64,000 nt of DNA from positions 434,001-498,000 of the forward strand of contig CAVUQS010000012.1 of assembly GCA_963743705.1 (NCBI GenBank). Direction: 5' to 3'. Shown here piece by piece: positions 16,436-24,774 of this stretch. Both the position numbers and the translations under genes were made by a program. A model generated the notes under the pieces. It did no database searches, had not been told where the DNA came from, and saw nothing but the letters and a program-made list of their open reading frames with translations. Origin of the DNA: PALSA-243 sp963743705. Lineage in GTDB: Bacteria; Acidobacteriota; Terriglobia; Bryobacterales; Bryobacteraceae. Every line of letters begins with the position of its first letter. Position 1 is the first letter of the stretch.

Positions 16436-17712
16436 CGCAGAGATCCCATCGCGTATGCCAATTCGGCGCGCGAGCTGAGGTAGTCGTACTTTGCGCCGGC
16501 CGCGGCGATTTCCGCGGTCACCTGGTTTAACTGGGCCTGGTTCAGTTCCACAATGCTGCCCAAGCCGTTGTCGTAGCGGGTCTGCGCCAGCCGCAAACTC
16601 CGGTCGGCCTGCTCCACGAGGCGCGCCGTCACATCCAACCGCCGGAACGCCGTGTTGGCTTCGAGCCATGCCACCCGCACTTGCTGCGAGATTTGAATGG
16701 TGAGATCCTGGACGTCTTTATCGGCGGCCAGCGCGCGCGACGTCGCTTCCTGTTCACGCGCCGCGTACAGCTTTCCATTCAGAATCGGCACGTTGACGTT
16801 CACGCCCGCCGCGCTGTAAGTGCCGTGCAGCCGCGGGTCGGTGGCGGGTAGGCCGCCCGCCACGCCAAGCAGGCTGATGGTGGGGCGGCTGAGATCGCGC
16901 TCCGCATCCGCGAAGCGGTGCGTGGCGTCGCGGCTCAACTGCAGCGCGGCAAGGTCGGGGCGCTGTTTCAACGCGGTTGCGACAGCCGTCTCCGCGTCGG
17001 CATCGGGCGCGGGAGGCAAGGGCTCGTCGGCCAGATCGAAGCGCTCGACAACAGAAGCGCCGAGGGCTCCGGAAAGGCGGACACGGCTAGCTTCCACATC
17101 GTTCTCGGCGCGGAACAGAGCCAGCTCCGCGTCCGATTCTGCAACCTCCGCAAAACTCACATCCAGCGTGGATTTCAGCGAGCTCTGCGCCAGCGCCTGA
17201 ACCTGCCGCAGAATCAGCCGCCGGTTGCCCGCCACGGCCTGCGCCACCTTGAGCACGGTATCGGCGGATAGGGCCTGATAGTACGCCTGATCGACGTTGA
17301 TCAGAATCGCGGCATGCGTGCTGCCCACGATCTGCTCTTGCGCCGAAGCCCGCAGTTTCGCGGCATCGGCGAGATTCGACGTACGCCCAAAATCCGTAAC
17401 CAGTTGGCTGACGGTCAAGCCGGCGGCCACGCGGCTGTAGAGACTTGAGGTCTGAATCGTGCCCGCCGCCAGCGTGGAGTTGTGCTCGGCCCCGATGCTC
17501 GTGAAATTCCCCGCCAATTGCGGGTAGAAGGGCGCCCGCGCTTCGGTGGCCGCCGATTTTGCCGCTTCCGCCACAAAGCTTGCCGACGCCACGCGCGGGT
17601 GGTTTCGTAGGGCCAGTTGCTCAGCCTCGGCGAGCGTCAGCTTTTGCGGGGATTGCGCCATCGTCAGACCGGCCGCAAGCCAAACTAAACTGAACAGCAA
17701 CCGTCTCCGCAT
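16432..17712 (-). CDS. TolC-family outer-membrane factor of the RND operon
   Basis: The 426-residue protein has a signal peptide (MRRRLLFSLVWLAAGLTMA), then KLTLAEAEQLALRNHPRVAS, typical of the first outer-membrane-factor repeat, and a second repeat with VNVPILNGKLYAAREQEA and NGLGSIVELNQAQLNQVTAE. It starts two bases after the DUF190 gene and overlaps the adaptor gene by four bases. It would provide the outer-membrane duct for the pump encoded downstream. Confidence 0.93.
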   Translation of the reverse strand: MRRRLLFSLVWLAAGLTMAQSPQKLTLAEAEQLALRNHPRVASASFVAEAAKSAATEARAPFYPQLAGNFTSIGAEHNSTLAAGTIQTSSLYSRVAAGLTVSQLVTDFGRTSNLADAAKLRASAQEQIVGSTHAAILINVDQAYYQALSADTVLKVAQAVAGNRRLILRQVQALAQSSLKSTLDVSFAEVAESDAELALFRAENDVEASRVRLSGALGASVVERFDLADEPLPPAPDADAETAVATALKQRPDLAALQLSRDATHRFADAERDLSRPTISLLGVAGGLPATDPRLHGTYSAAGVNVNVPILNGKLYAAREQEATSRALAADKDVQDLTIQISQQVRVAWLEANTAFRRLDVTARLVEQADRSLRLAQTRYDNGLGSIVELNQAQLNQVTAEIAAAGAKYDYLSSRAELAYAMGSLR

Positions 17713-17714
17713 CC

Positions 17715-18092
17715 CTAAATTGGCTCTTCCCGGACTGCGGCTTTCACGATCATGGTGTCTTGCGTCTCGATCAATCCGTCAGTAATGAGCTCGCAAAGGA
17801 GCGGAAGTAATTCTTCAGCGGTGCTTTTGGATTCGATGAACTCCACCCGCACTGGCAGATGCTCACGCCCCGCTTCCCCGCCCTCCGCCGAGTGCGCGCG
17901 GTGGTGCGTGCCGAAGCCCGCTGCGGGACGAATCAAAGTAGCGCCCGCCACCCCGCGCTCACGCAGAAAGGTGAAGATTTCGTTGTAAAGAAAGTCGTGA
18001 CGGGAGATCGTATCCTCGTTGAGATGGATCGTGATCTTCTTAGCCAACCCCGGCGCTAGCATCTTCACGATTTTTAGCATCGAAACCCGCAT
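17715..18092 (-). CDS. DUF190 family protein
   Basis: The product matches DUF190, a small PII-like ferredoxin-fold family: AKKITIHLNEDTISRHDFLY, then LRERGVAGATLIRPAAGFG, and a C-terminal VKAAV strand. An insertion containing THHRAHSAEGGEAGRE falls in the loop region. DUF190 proteins are often encoded with ion channels or transporters and may sense small ligands. ATG 18092 (125 residues) is preferred because an AGGCGG site lies just upstream; the frame is open to 18128. The gene heads the RND operon, two bases before tolC, which suggests a role in regulating efflux; this is inferred from position. Confidence 0.8.
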   Translation of the reverse strand: MRVSMLKIVKMLAPGLAKKITIHLNEDTISRHDFLYNEIFTFLRERGVAGATLIRPAAGFGTHHRAHSAEGGEAGREHLPVRVEFIESKSTAEELLPLLCELITDGLIETQDTMIVKAAVREEPI

Positions 18093-18116
18093 TTTCCGCC
18101 TGAAGAGTCGCTGAAG

Positions 18117-18152
18117 TTTTCCTGACATTCGCGTCAGGCAAATGTCAGAAAA
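18117..18152. promoter_or_regulatory. Inverted repeat between RND operon and two-component genes
   Basis: CTGACATT (18122-18129) and AATGTCAG (18141-18148) are perfect inverted arms eleven bases apart, extended by TTTTC on the left and AAAA on the right. The site lies between the divergently transcribed DUF190/RND operon and the OmpR-type regulator, so it is a good candidate for the regulator's operator. TGACA/TGTCA half-sites recall CusR/CopR-type boxes of metal-responsive systems. Confidence 0.5.
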
Positions 18153-18201
18153 TCGGCAGTTGCGGTGAAGACCGGCGCGCTCTTATAAAGGAGAGGAGAA
18201 C

Positions 18202-18888
18202 GTGCACATCCTTGTCGTAGAAGACGAGTTGAAAATGGCCAAGGCGCTGCGGGAAGGCCTGGAGGCAGATGGCTATTCCGTGCACGCGGCCCACACCGGC
18301 GAGGAAGGCTTCTACCTGGTGCAAGCGCAGCCGTTCGATCTGGTGATTCTCGATGTGATGTTGCCCGGGCACGATGGTTTCGAGATCCTCGGAACCCTGC
18401 GCAAGCGCGGCGTCAGAACTCCCGTGCTGCTGCTGACTTCGCGCGACGCCGTGGAAGATCGCGTGCGCGGGCTCGATGCGGGCGCCGACGATTATCTGGT
18501 AAAGCCGTTCGCGTTTCCCGAACTGCTGGCGCGAACGCGCGCGTTATTGCGTCGAAACCGGACGGACGCCATCCAAAGGTTCCAGCTTGCCGATCTGACC
18601 ATGGATCTCGTGCAGCGGTCAGTGAGCCGCGACGGCAAGGCGATCGACTTGACGGCCCGCGAATTCGAATTGCTCGGCTATTTTTTCGCGAATACTGGCC
18701 GCGTGGTCTCGCGCGAGATGCTGGCGCGCGATATCTGGAAGGAAACCGCGCGGCAAACGCCGATCGACAACGTCATCGACGCGCAAATGGTGCGGCTGCG
18801 CCGCAAGTTGGACGGGCAATTCGAACGCAAGCTGCTGCATACTGTACGCGGCGTCGGCTTCGTGCTGCGCGAAGAAAGCGAACCGTAG
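18202..18888 (+). CDS. OmpR-family response regulator (CusR/CopR-like)
   Basis: The 228-residue protein has a receiver domain with phosphorylation site Asp51 (DLVILDVMLPG) and Lys101 (YLVKPF), and a winged-helix DNA-binding domain (LTAREFELLGYFFANTGRVV, then TPIDNVIDAQMVRLRRKLD, and LHTVRGVGFVL). The start is a GTG preceded by AAAGGAGAGGAG. It is directly followed by its kinase. Sequence flavour is close to heavy-metal regulators (RDAVEDRVRGLDAGADDYLV), and it is divergent from an RND efflux operon, so induction of that operon is the most likely task. Confidence 0.93.
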   Translation: MHILVVEDELKMAKALREGLEADGYSVHAAHTGEEGFYLVQAQPFDLVILDVMLPGHDGFEILGTLRKRGVRTPVLLLTSRDAVEDRVRGLDAGADDYLVKPFAFPELLARTRALLRRNRTDAIQRFQLADLTMDLVQRSVSRDGKAIDLTAREFELLGYFFANTGRVVSREMLARDIWKETARQTPIDNVIDAQMVRLRRKLDGQFERKLLHTVRGVGFVLREESEP

Positions 18889-20307
18889 GTGCGGCTGCGT
18901 CCCACGCACTTACGCATGCGGCTGACGCTCTGGTACGTTGCTATGCTTGCCGCTCTGCTGGCGCTTGCCTGGGGCGCGACCTGCGTGCTGCTGTTCTGGC
19001 AACTGCGCAGTCAGTTGGATCACTTCGCCATTCAGGAAATCGAAACCGTGGAAGGTTTGTTCTACTTCACGCCCGGCGGTCAACTGCAAATGCGCGAGGA
19101 TTACCACAACCACCCGGAATCCAAAGAAGTCATCGAGCGCTTCCTGGAGGTGCGTTCGGCGGATGGCGGCGTTCTGTTTCGCAACGAGCGCCTGGGAAAT
19201 CGAACGCTGGGCGGCCCGCCGTTCTCCGGAGAGGGTTTGGGCGGCTACTCGGAACGCTCCGCAACGCTTTCGGATGGAACGCGCGTGCGGCTGGTCAGCC
19301 GGTTGCATTCGCTCGATGGCCATCCTCTCCTGATCCGGCTGGCGCACAGCGAGGAGCCGCTGTATTCGCGATTGAATGAGCTGCTCTTGGCCTCGCTGCT
19401 GGTCTTGCCTCTGGCATTGGCGGGCGCGGGCCTCGCTGGTTACGCCCTGGCGCGCCGGGCCTTGAGCCCGATTGAACAAATGGCGCGGCGCGCGCAGGAA
19501 ATTACGCCGGAACGATTGCACGAGCGTCTGCCAAATGACGGCGCGGGCGACGAGCTCGGGCAATTGGCGCGGGTGTTCAACGATACGTTGGGCCGCCTCG
19601 AGCCGGCATTCGAGCAATTGCGGCGCTTCACCTCCGACGCATCGCATGAATTGCGCACGCCGCTGGCCATGATCCGCAGCGTGGGCGAGGTCGGTCTTCA
19701 GAAAGACGGCACGCGTTCGGAATACCGCGACATCATCGGCAGCATGTTGGAAGAGGTGAACCGCCTTACGTCGCTGATCGACAGCCTGCTCACGATTTCA
19801 CGCGCGGATGCCGGGCGCATTCAACTCCATCGAACCGTCACGCCGGTGATGCCGCTGGCGCGCGAGGCCGCGGGACTGCTCGAGGTTTTGCTGGAGGAGA
19901 AATCGCTGCGCCTCATCATCGAGGGGGACGAGAGCGCGCAAGTGGAATGCGATGCCATTTTTCTACGGCAGGCGCTGGTTAATGTCCTGCACAACGCTAT
20001 CAAATACTCGCCCGTAGGGGAAACCGTTCTCGTGGGCGTTCACGAGGTCTCCGGCCAGATCAGCGTCGATATTCATGACAACGGCCCCGGAATTCCGCTC
20101 GAAGATCAGCCGCACGTATTCGATCGTTTTTATCGCGTCGATAAAGCGCGATGGCGCGAATCGGGTGGCGCCGGTCTGGGGTTATCGATCGCGAAGTGGG
20201 CTGTGGAAGCGCACGGTGGCAGTATCGGCTTGACCAGCGATCTGGATAGCGGATGCGCTTTTCGCATTATCTTGCCATCCGTTCCAGTTGCGGTTGCGGC
20301 TACCTGA
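18889..20307 (+). CDS. Sensor histidine kinase of the RND-linked two-component system
   Basis: The 472-residue kinase has two membrane segments (about residues 12-37 and 164-187) flanking a periplasmic sensor, a HAMP domain (RRALSPIEQMARRAQEITPE), the phospho-acceptor His253 in SDASHELRTPLAM, and a catalytic domain with NVLHNAIKYSP, DNGPGIP and GGAGLGLSIAKW. The GTG start immediately follows the regulator's stop; an ATG at 18916 is an alternative. The periplasmic part contains the segment EDYHNHPES, which could bind metal, but this is only suggestive. Confidence 0.93.
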   Translation: MRLRPTHLRMRLTLWYVAMLAALLALAWGATCVLLFWQLRSQLDHFAIQEIETVEGLFYFTPGGQLQMREDYHNHPESKEVIERFLEVRSADGGVLFRNERLGNRTLGGPPFSGEGLGGYSERSATLSDGTRVRLVSRLHSLDGHPLLIRLAHSEEPLYSRLNELLLASLLVLPLALAGAGLAGYALARRALSPIEQMARRAQEITPERLHERLPNDGAGDELGQLARVFNDTLGRLEPAFEQLRRFTSDASHELRTPLAMIRSVGEVGLQKDGTRSEYRDIIGSMLEEVNRLTSLIDSLLTISRADAGRIQLHRTVTPVMPLAREAAGLLEVLLEEKSLRLIIEGDESAQVECDAIFLRQALVNVLHNAIKYSPVGETVLVGVHEVSGQISVDIHDNGPGIPLEDQPHVFDRFYRVDKARWRESGGAGLGLSIAKWAVEAHGGSIGLTSDLDSGCAFRIILPSVPVAVAAT

Positions 20308-20315
20308 AAAACTCG

Positions 20316-21347
20316 CTATGCGCCGCCGGCCAGGCGCAAGATCCAGAATGCCAGCCAGGCGATGGTCGCTGCCATCGGAATCGTCAGCACCCACGCGGTG
20401 ACGATATTGGTAGCGATTCCCCAACGCACCGCTTTGAGGCGATTGATGCTGCCTACTCCTGCGATCGCGCCGGCGATAGCGTGAGTCGTCGAGACCGGCA
20501 ATCCGAAATGGGTCGCTAGAAGAACAGCGCCGGCGGCGCCCGTTTCGGCGCAGAATCCGCTGCGCGGCTTGAGCCGGGTCAGCCGTGCGCCCATGGTGCG
20601 AACAATCCGCCAACCGCCGCTTAAAGTTCCCAGCGCGATCGCCGTATAAGACGCCATCAGCACCCAATACGGGATGTCGAACGTCGAAATCAGGTGTGAG
20701 GTGAAGAGCACTCCCGTAATCAGCCCCGCTGTCTTTTGCGCATCGTTCGATCCGTGCGCCAGACTGAACGCGGCGGCCGAGACCAACTGCAGCTTACGGA
20801 AATACGTGTCCATTTTCGCGGGACTCGATTTTTGGAATATCCAATAGACCGCAATCATCAACAGGTAAGCCGAAAGGAATCCAATCAGTGGAGCGAGAAA
20901 AATGAAGGCTATCGTGAGCGGCCATTGGCTGCCGCCTGGCACGTGAAGGGCGTCGAAGCTGTGCATCGCTCCACGCAGCATCCCGGCGCGTGCAATGGCT
21001 GCGCCGGCGTAGCCGCCGATCAACGCGTGCGACGAGCTGGTGGGAAGCCCGAGCCACCAGGTGATCAAATCCCATATGATCGCGCCCGCGATGCCGCACA
21101 GGATCACCTGGGGAGTTACCAGGCTGAGGTCGACAAATCCTTTTCCAACTGTCTTGGCCACCGCCGTTCCGAAGAAAAACGCGGCGACGAAGTTGAAAAA
21201 CGCCGCCCATATCACCGCCTGAAGCGGAGTCAGAACGCGCGTGGCCACAACGGTTGCGATGGAATTCGCGGCATCATGGAACCCGTTGATGTAATCGAAG
21301 ATTAGCGCGATCGCGATAATGAATACCGCTAGCTCGACGGCCGTCAT
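20316..21347 (-). CDS. PiT-family inorganic phosphate transporter
   Basis: The 343-residue membrane protein is a low-affinity phosphate permease coupled to cations or protons. It has the two PiT signature repeats: FDYINGFHDAANSIATVVAT at the N terminus and AHGSNDAQKTAGLITGVL in the second half, with LPTSSSHALIGGYAGAAIA and LPVSTTHAIAGAIAGVGSIN. About ten membrane segments are present. It follows the DUF47 gene by three bases, the common DUF47-PiT pairing, and ends nine bases from the convergent kinase gene. Confidence 0.94.
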   Translation of the reverse strand: MTAVELAVFIIAIALIFDYINGFHDAANSIATVVATRVLTPLQAVIWAAFFNFVAAFFFGTAVAKTVGKGFVDLSLVTPQVILCGIAGAIIWDLITWWLGLPTSSSHALIGGYAGAAIARAGMLRGAMHSFDALHVPGGSQWPLTIAFIFLAPLIGFLSAYLLMIAVYWIFQKSSPAKMDTYFRKLQLVSAAAFSLAHGSNDAQKTAGLITGVLFTSHLISTFDIPYWVLMASYTAIALGTLSGGWRIVRTMGARLTRLKPRSGFCAETGAAGAVLLATHFGLPVSTTHAIAGAIAGVGSINRLKAVRWGIATNIVTAWVLTIPMAATIAWLAFWILRLAGGA

Positions 21348-21350
21348 AGC

Positions 21351-21965
21351 CTAACTGTTTTTGACGGCGACGTTCTGCAGAATGTCGGCGACGTCCTCGA
21401 ACCGGTCGATGGTGTTTTCGAAGAACTCGTAAACCTCTTTGAGCTTGATCAGCGTGATCGGGTCTTTCTCTTTATGGAACAGATGGGCAACCGCGCTGCG
21501 GCTGATCAGATCGGCCTCGTTTTCCAGGCGGTTGATTTCGATGCAATGTTCCAGAATTGGCCCTTTGCGCTCCAGCGCCTCAAACGCGCGTTTCGCCGAG
21601 ATGGCGCACGAATTTACAATGCCTGCCAACTCCACCATGTCGCGCGGAATGGGTTCGATGCCGTATGAGACAAGCCGGTGCGCCGTATCCTCGATGCCAT
21701 CCAGCACGTTGTCGAGCGCGCTTGAGATGTTGTGGATGTCCTCAGGGTCCAGGGGCGTGATGAAAGTTTGATTCAACCGGATGAAGATACTGTGGATCAC
21801 TTCGTCGCCGCGATGTTCCAGAACGCTAATTTCGGTGGCGGCGCCGGCCATGCGCGAGTTGCCGATCCGAACCCCTTCCATCAGCACCCGCGCGGCCTGG
21901 CAAATGATGTCAACCTGCTTCAGAAAAGAGGCAAAGAATTTGTCGTCGCGTGGCAGCAGATTCAT
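21351..21965 (-). CDS. DUF47 family (PhoU-like) regulator of phosphate transport
   Basis: The 204-residue all-helical cytoplasmic protein belongs to the DUF47/PhoU-like family, which partners PiT transporters. Visible marks are EISVLEHRGDEVIHSIFIRL, LDPEDIHNISSALDNVLDGI, and INRLENEADLISRSAVAHLF near residue 145. It directly precedes the PiT gene and follows a PhoR-like kinase gene on the same strand. A Pho-box-like direct repeat lies upstream at 22005-22022. Confidence 0.92.
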   Translation of the reverse strand: MNLLPRDDKFFASFLKQVDIICQAARVLMEGVRIGNSRMAGAATEISVLEHRGDEVIHSIFIRLNQTFITPLDPEDIHNISSALDNVLDGIEDTAHRLVSYGIEPIPRDMVELAGIVNSCAISAKRAFEALERKGPILEHCIEINRLENEADLISRSAVAHLFHKEKDPITLIKLKEVYEFFENTIDRFEDVADILQNVAVKNS

Positions 21966-22004
21966 AAGACTTGTGGAGAACGTTGAATCCGAATGGAGTA
22001 CTCT

Positions 22005-22022
22005 ATCGTAATCGTTTTGTAA
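22005..22022 (-). promoter_or_regulatory. Pho-box-like direct repeat upstream of DUF47-PiT
   Basis: On the minus strand TTACAAA and TTACGAT are separated by four bases, giving the eleven-base period of a PhoB-type direct repeat. It stands 40 bases upstream of the DUF47 start in the gap behind the PhoR-like gene. The half-sites differ from the enterobacterial CTGTCAT consensus, so this is a positional inference. Confidence 0.35.
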
Positions 22023-22048
22023 TGTTTAGGCAACGCGCCCATTGGCGC

Positions 22049-23800
22049 TCAGGCGGAGGGAAATACCAGCGTGAAAACCGATCCCTTGCCCAATTCGCTG
22101 TCCACGGTTACCGTGCCGCCGGCTCGTTCCACCGCGTTCTTGACGATCGACAAACCGAGGCCGGTCCCCCCGGTTTCGCGCGATCGGGCTTTGTCCACGC
22201 GGTAGAAACGCTCGAAAATGCGCGGCATGTCTTGCGCCGCGATTCCGATCCCGTTGTCCGTGACCGAAATTCGCGTCGTCGAATTCGTGCCCCGCACATC
22301 GATGCGAACCTCGCCCCCCGGGTGGTTGTAGTTGATGCCGTTCAATAGAAGGTTCGAAATTGCGCGTTCCAAACGGCCTCTCTGTCCCACGATGTAGACA
22401 TCGTCAGCCGCATTCAGAAAGGCGTGCACATGGCGCTCGTTCGCCTGGGGCTCCACCAGATGAAGCGCGCTTTCCACCAATTCGACGGCGGATATTCGTT
22501 CGGCGGGAACCGGGATCCGCGCCGCCTCGATTTCCGAGAGCGTCAACAGGTCGGACGCCATGTCCGTGATGCGCGCCGTGTGCGCCGCGATGATTTCCAG
22601 AAACTTGCGATTGATTGCCGGATCTTCCAGCGCGCCGTCGAGCAGGGTTTCCGTGTATCCGCGAATGGCCGCGAGCGGCGTCCGGACCTCGTGCGATATG
22701 TTGGCCACAAAATCCTTGCGGACGCGTTCCAAACGTTCGAGTTCCGTAATGTCGTGAAAGGTGGCGAGGGCGCCCGTGCTCCCATGCTCCACCAAAGGAG
22801 CGGCCTGGACTTCGAAGACGCGCCCGCCCGCGTTAATCGGCGACATGCGTTCGCGCTCCAGTTTCCCGGTGGCGATCACGCGGGCGAGAAGCGCGCGCAA
22901 CCGCGGATCGCGCACCACCTGCAGCACCGAAACCCCTTCCGTAGCCGGCGTGCGCGCATGAACCGCTTGCGCAAACGCGCCGTTGTAGAAGGTGATGTGC
23001 AGGCTGTGATCGACCGCGAGTACGCCTTCCACCATGCTTCCCAGAATCGCTTCTCGCCTCGACGATTCCTGCGCCAGCAAGTCCAGCATGTGGCGAAAAT
23101 GCTCCGCCATGGCGCGCAGCGATCGGGCCACCGATCCAAGTTCGTCATCGCCTTCCGCCGCCAGTGTTCCCGAGTAGTCGGCCTTGACCAACTCCGCCGC
23201 GTAGTTCTCGATGCGGCGAATGCGGCGGGTAAAACTGCGCGCCATGAAGTAAGCGATGAGCAGCGCGATCACCGCGGCCACCGCCGAGGCCCGCAGAATT
23301 AGCATGCGCACCGCCGCAATCGACGCCCCCACCTGGGTCAACGGAATCGCGAGGCGCAACACGGAGCCCGGGTGATTCGCTAAGGCTATCGGCACGGCAT
23401 AATACGAGAACTCCAAATCGAGGGTGGCGCTACGCCGGACGTCCGACCCGGGCCGGCCGGCCAGCGCCGCCCGAACCTCGCGCCGCTCCGCATGGTTCTC
23501 CATGGTTTCAGGATCGTGTCGGGAATCGGCCAGTACGACCCCATTGCTATCGATCACGGTCACGCGCGAATCGAGTGCTTTATCGCTGGCCTCTGCCCAA
23601 ATCTGCAGGTTCTGCGGCGGATTCGAGATCAACTCCGGCGCCACAAACCGCAGATCGTGCGCCATCTGCTGCTGCACCAGCGAGCGCTCGCGTTCTTCCG
23701 CATAGCGCGTGAGCAGGAAGTCGGCGCTCACCAGCGCCACGACCGTCAGCAGAATCGACGTCAGCAGAAGTTTGCTGAAAATGGAGCTCCGGATCGTCAA
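22049..23800 (-). CDS. PhoR-like sensor histidine kinase
   Basis: The protein has two membrane segments (SKLLLTSILLTVVALVSADF and AVAAVIALLIAYFMA) around a periplasmic domain, then HAMP, a PAS domain (LGSMVEGVLAVDHSLHITFY), the kinase core with NISHEVRTPLAAIRGYTETL, NLLLNGINYNHPGGE, DNGIGI and GGTGLGLSIVKNA. The PAS domain plus this kinase core is the PhoR layout. The frame is open to 23881, but a TTG at 23800 (583 residues) is chosen because it fits the usual N terminus and a TACACT hexamer lies six bases before it; an ATG at 23857 is possible. The adjacent DUF47-PiT genes support phosphate sensing; no phoB is in the window. Confidence 0.88.
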   Translation of the reverse strand: MTIRSSIFSKLLLTSILLTVVALVSADFLLTRYAEERERSLVQQQMAHDLRFVAPELISNPPQNLQIWAEASDKALDSRVTVIDSNGVVLADSRHDPETMENHAERREVRAALAGRPGSDVRRSATLDLEFSYYAVPIALANHPGSVLRLAIPLTQVGASIAAVRMLILRASAVAAVIALLIAYFMARSFTRRIRRIENYAAELVKADYSGTLAAEGDDELGSVARSLRAMAEHFRHMLDLLAQESSRREAILGSMVEGVLAVDHSLHITFYNGAFAQAVHARTPATEGVSVLQVVRDPRLRALLARVIATGKLERERMSPINAGGRVFEVQAAPLVEHGSTGALATFHDITELERLERVRKDFVANISHEVRTPLAAIRGYTETLLDGALEDPAINRKFLEIIAAHTARITDMASDLLTLSEIEAARIPVPAERISAVELVESALHLVEPQANERHVHAFLNAADDVYIVGQRGRLERAISNLLLNGINYNHPGGEVRIDVRGTNSTTRISVTDNGIGIAAQDMPRIFERFYRVDKARSRETGGTGLGLSIVKNAVERAGGTVTVDSELGKGSVFTLVFPSA

Positions 23801-23883
23801 GGAACTAGTGTAGAACGCCCGCACGCGGGTGGCGCGAGGCAAAGGCCGCCGCACCATTGGGCAGTGCCATACTGGAAGCATCG

Positions 23884-24774
23884 ATGAGTTTACGTCTACA
23901 GGGTATTTTTCCGCCGGTCACCACTCCGTTCGATCATGCCGGCGAGATTTACGTCTCGAAAGTGCAGCACAACGTCGAGAAATGGAATCGCACGTCCCTC
24001 TCGGGCTATGTCGTGATGGGCTCGACCGGCGAGAGCGTCATGCTCACGCCCGAAGAGAAGGTCGCTATGTGGGAATTAGTGGCCAAGCACGCCGCGCCCG
24101 GAAAGATTCTCATCGCGGGCACGGGTTGCGAGAGCGTGCGCGAGACCGTGAGCCTCACCAATCGCGCGGCCGAAATGGGCTACAAGGCCGCCATGGTGCG
24201 AACGCCGCATTACTACAAGAACCTCATCAATCGCGCTGAAGCGCAGGCGCTTTATTATCGCTCGGTGGCCGATCAGGCGCGCATTCCGCTCATCATCTAC
24301 AACTGGCCGCAAGCTACCGGCGTCGATATTCCGGTGGAAGCCGTGGTGGCCATCTCCGAGCACCCGAACGTGATCGCGATCAAGGAAAGCTCCGGCAACC
24401 TCGAAAAAGTGATGCAGTTACTGCGCGAAGTGAAGCACGGGTTCCAGGTGCTGGTGGGCTCGGCGCCAACGCTCTGGCCGTCGCTGCTGATGGGCGCGTC
24501 CGGCGCGATCCTGGCTTACGCCAACTCCGCCCCCTATTCCGTCATCGCAATTTGGGAAGCGTACCGTCAGCGCGAAGAAGCCGCGGGACTCGATTGGCAG
24601 AATCGCATCGGCCGCGCCGCGGCGCTCGTCACCACCAAATACGGCGTGCCGGGCCTCAAATACGCGATGGATCTCAACGGCTACTACGGCGGTCCGCCGC
24701 GCTTGCCCTTGTGCGTACCCACCGCCGAGGCGAAGCGCGAAATCAGCGAAGCGTTCAAAGACCTGAAGGGATAG
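23884..24774 (+). CDS. Dihydrodipicolinate synthase-family aldolase
   Basis: The 296-residue TIM-barrel enzyme belongs to the DapA/N-acetylneuraminate lyase superfamily of Schiff-base aldolases. The N terminus reads GIFPPVTTPFDHAGEIYVSK, the substrate loop is GSTGES, the Tyr is in IPLIIYNWPQATGVD, and the Schiff-base Lys is in NVIAIKESSGN. Variations from true DapA, including the C-terminal KYAMDLNGYYGGPPRLPL, bring it closer to 4-hydroxy-2-oxoglutarate aldolase-like members, so I do not call it dapA. The ATG at 23884 is preferred over the in-frame start at 23857. Its 3-prime end overlaps the convergent acyltransferase gene by 20 bases. Confidence 0.88.
   Translation: MSLRLQGIFPPVTTPFDHAGEIYVSKVQHNVEKWNRTSLSGYVVMGSTGESVMLTPEEKVAMWELVAKHAAPGKILIAGTGCESVRETVSLTNRAAEMGYKAAMVRTPHYYKNLINRAEAQALYYRSVADQARIPLIIYNWPQATGVDIPVEAVVAISEHPNVIAIKESSGNLEKVMQLLREVKHGFQVLVGSAPTLWPSLLMGASGAILAYANSAPYSVIAIWEAYRQREEAAGLDWQNRIGRAAALVTTKYGVPGLKYAMDLNGYYGGPPRLPLCVPTAEAKREISEAFKDLKG

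Noticed and set aside
23884..24774. Naming the aldolase dapA
   Set aside because: The superfamily is clear, but the C-terminal region and context do not support lysine biosynthesis over hydroxy-oxoglutarate-type aldolases.
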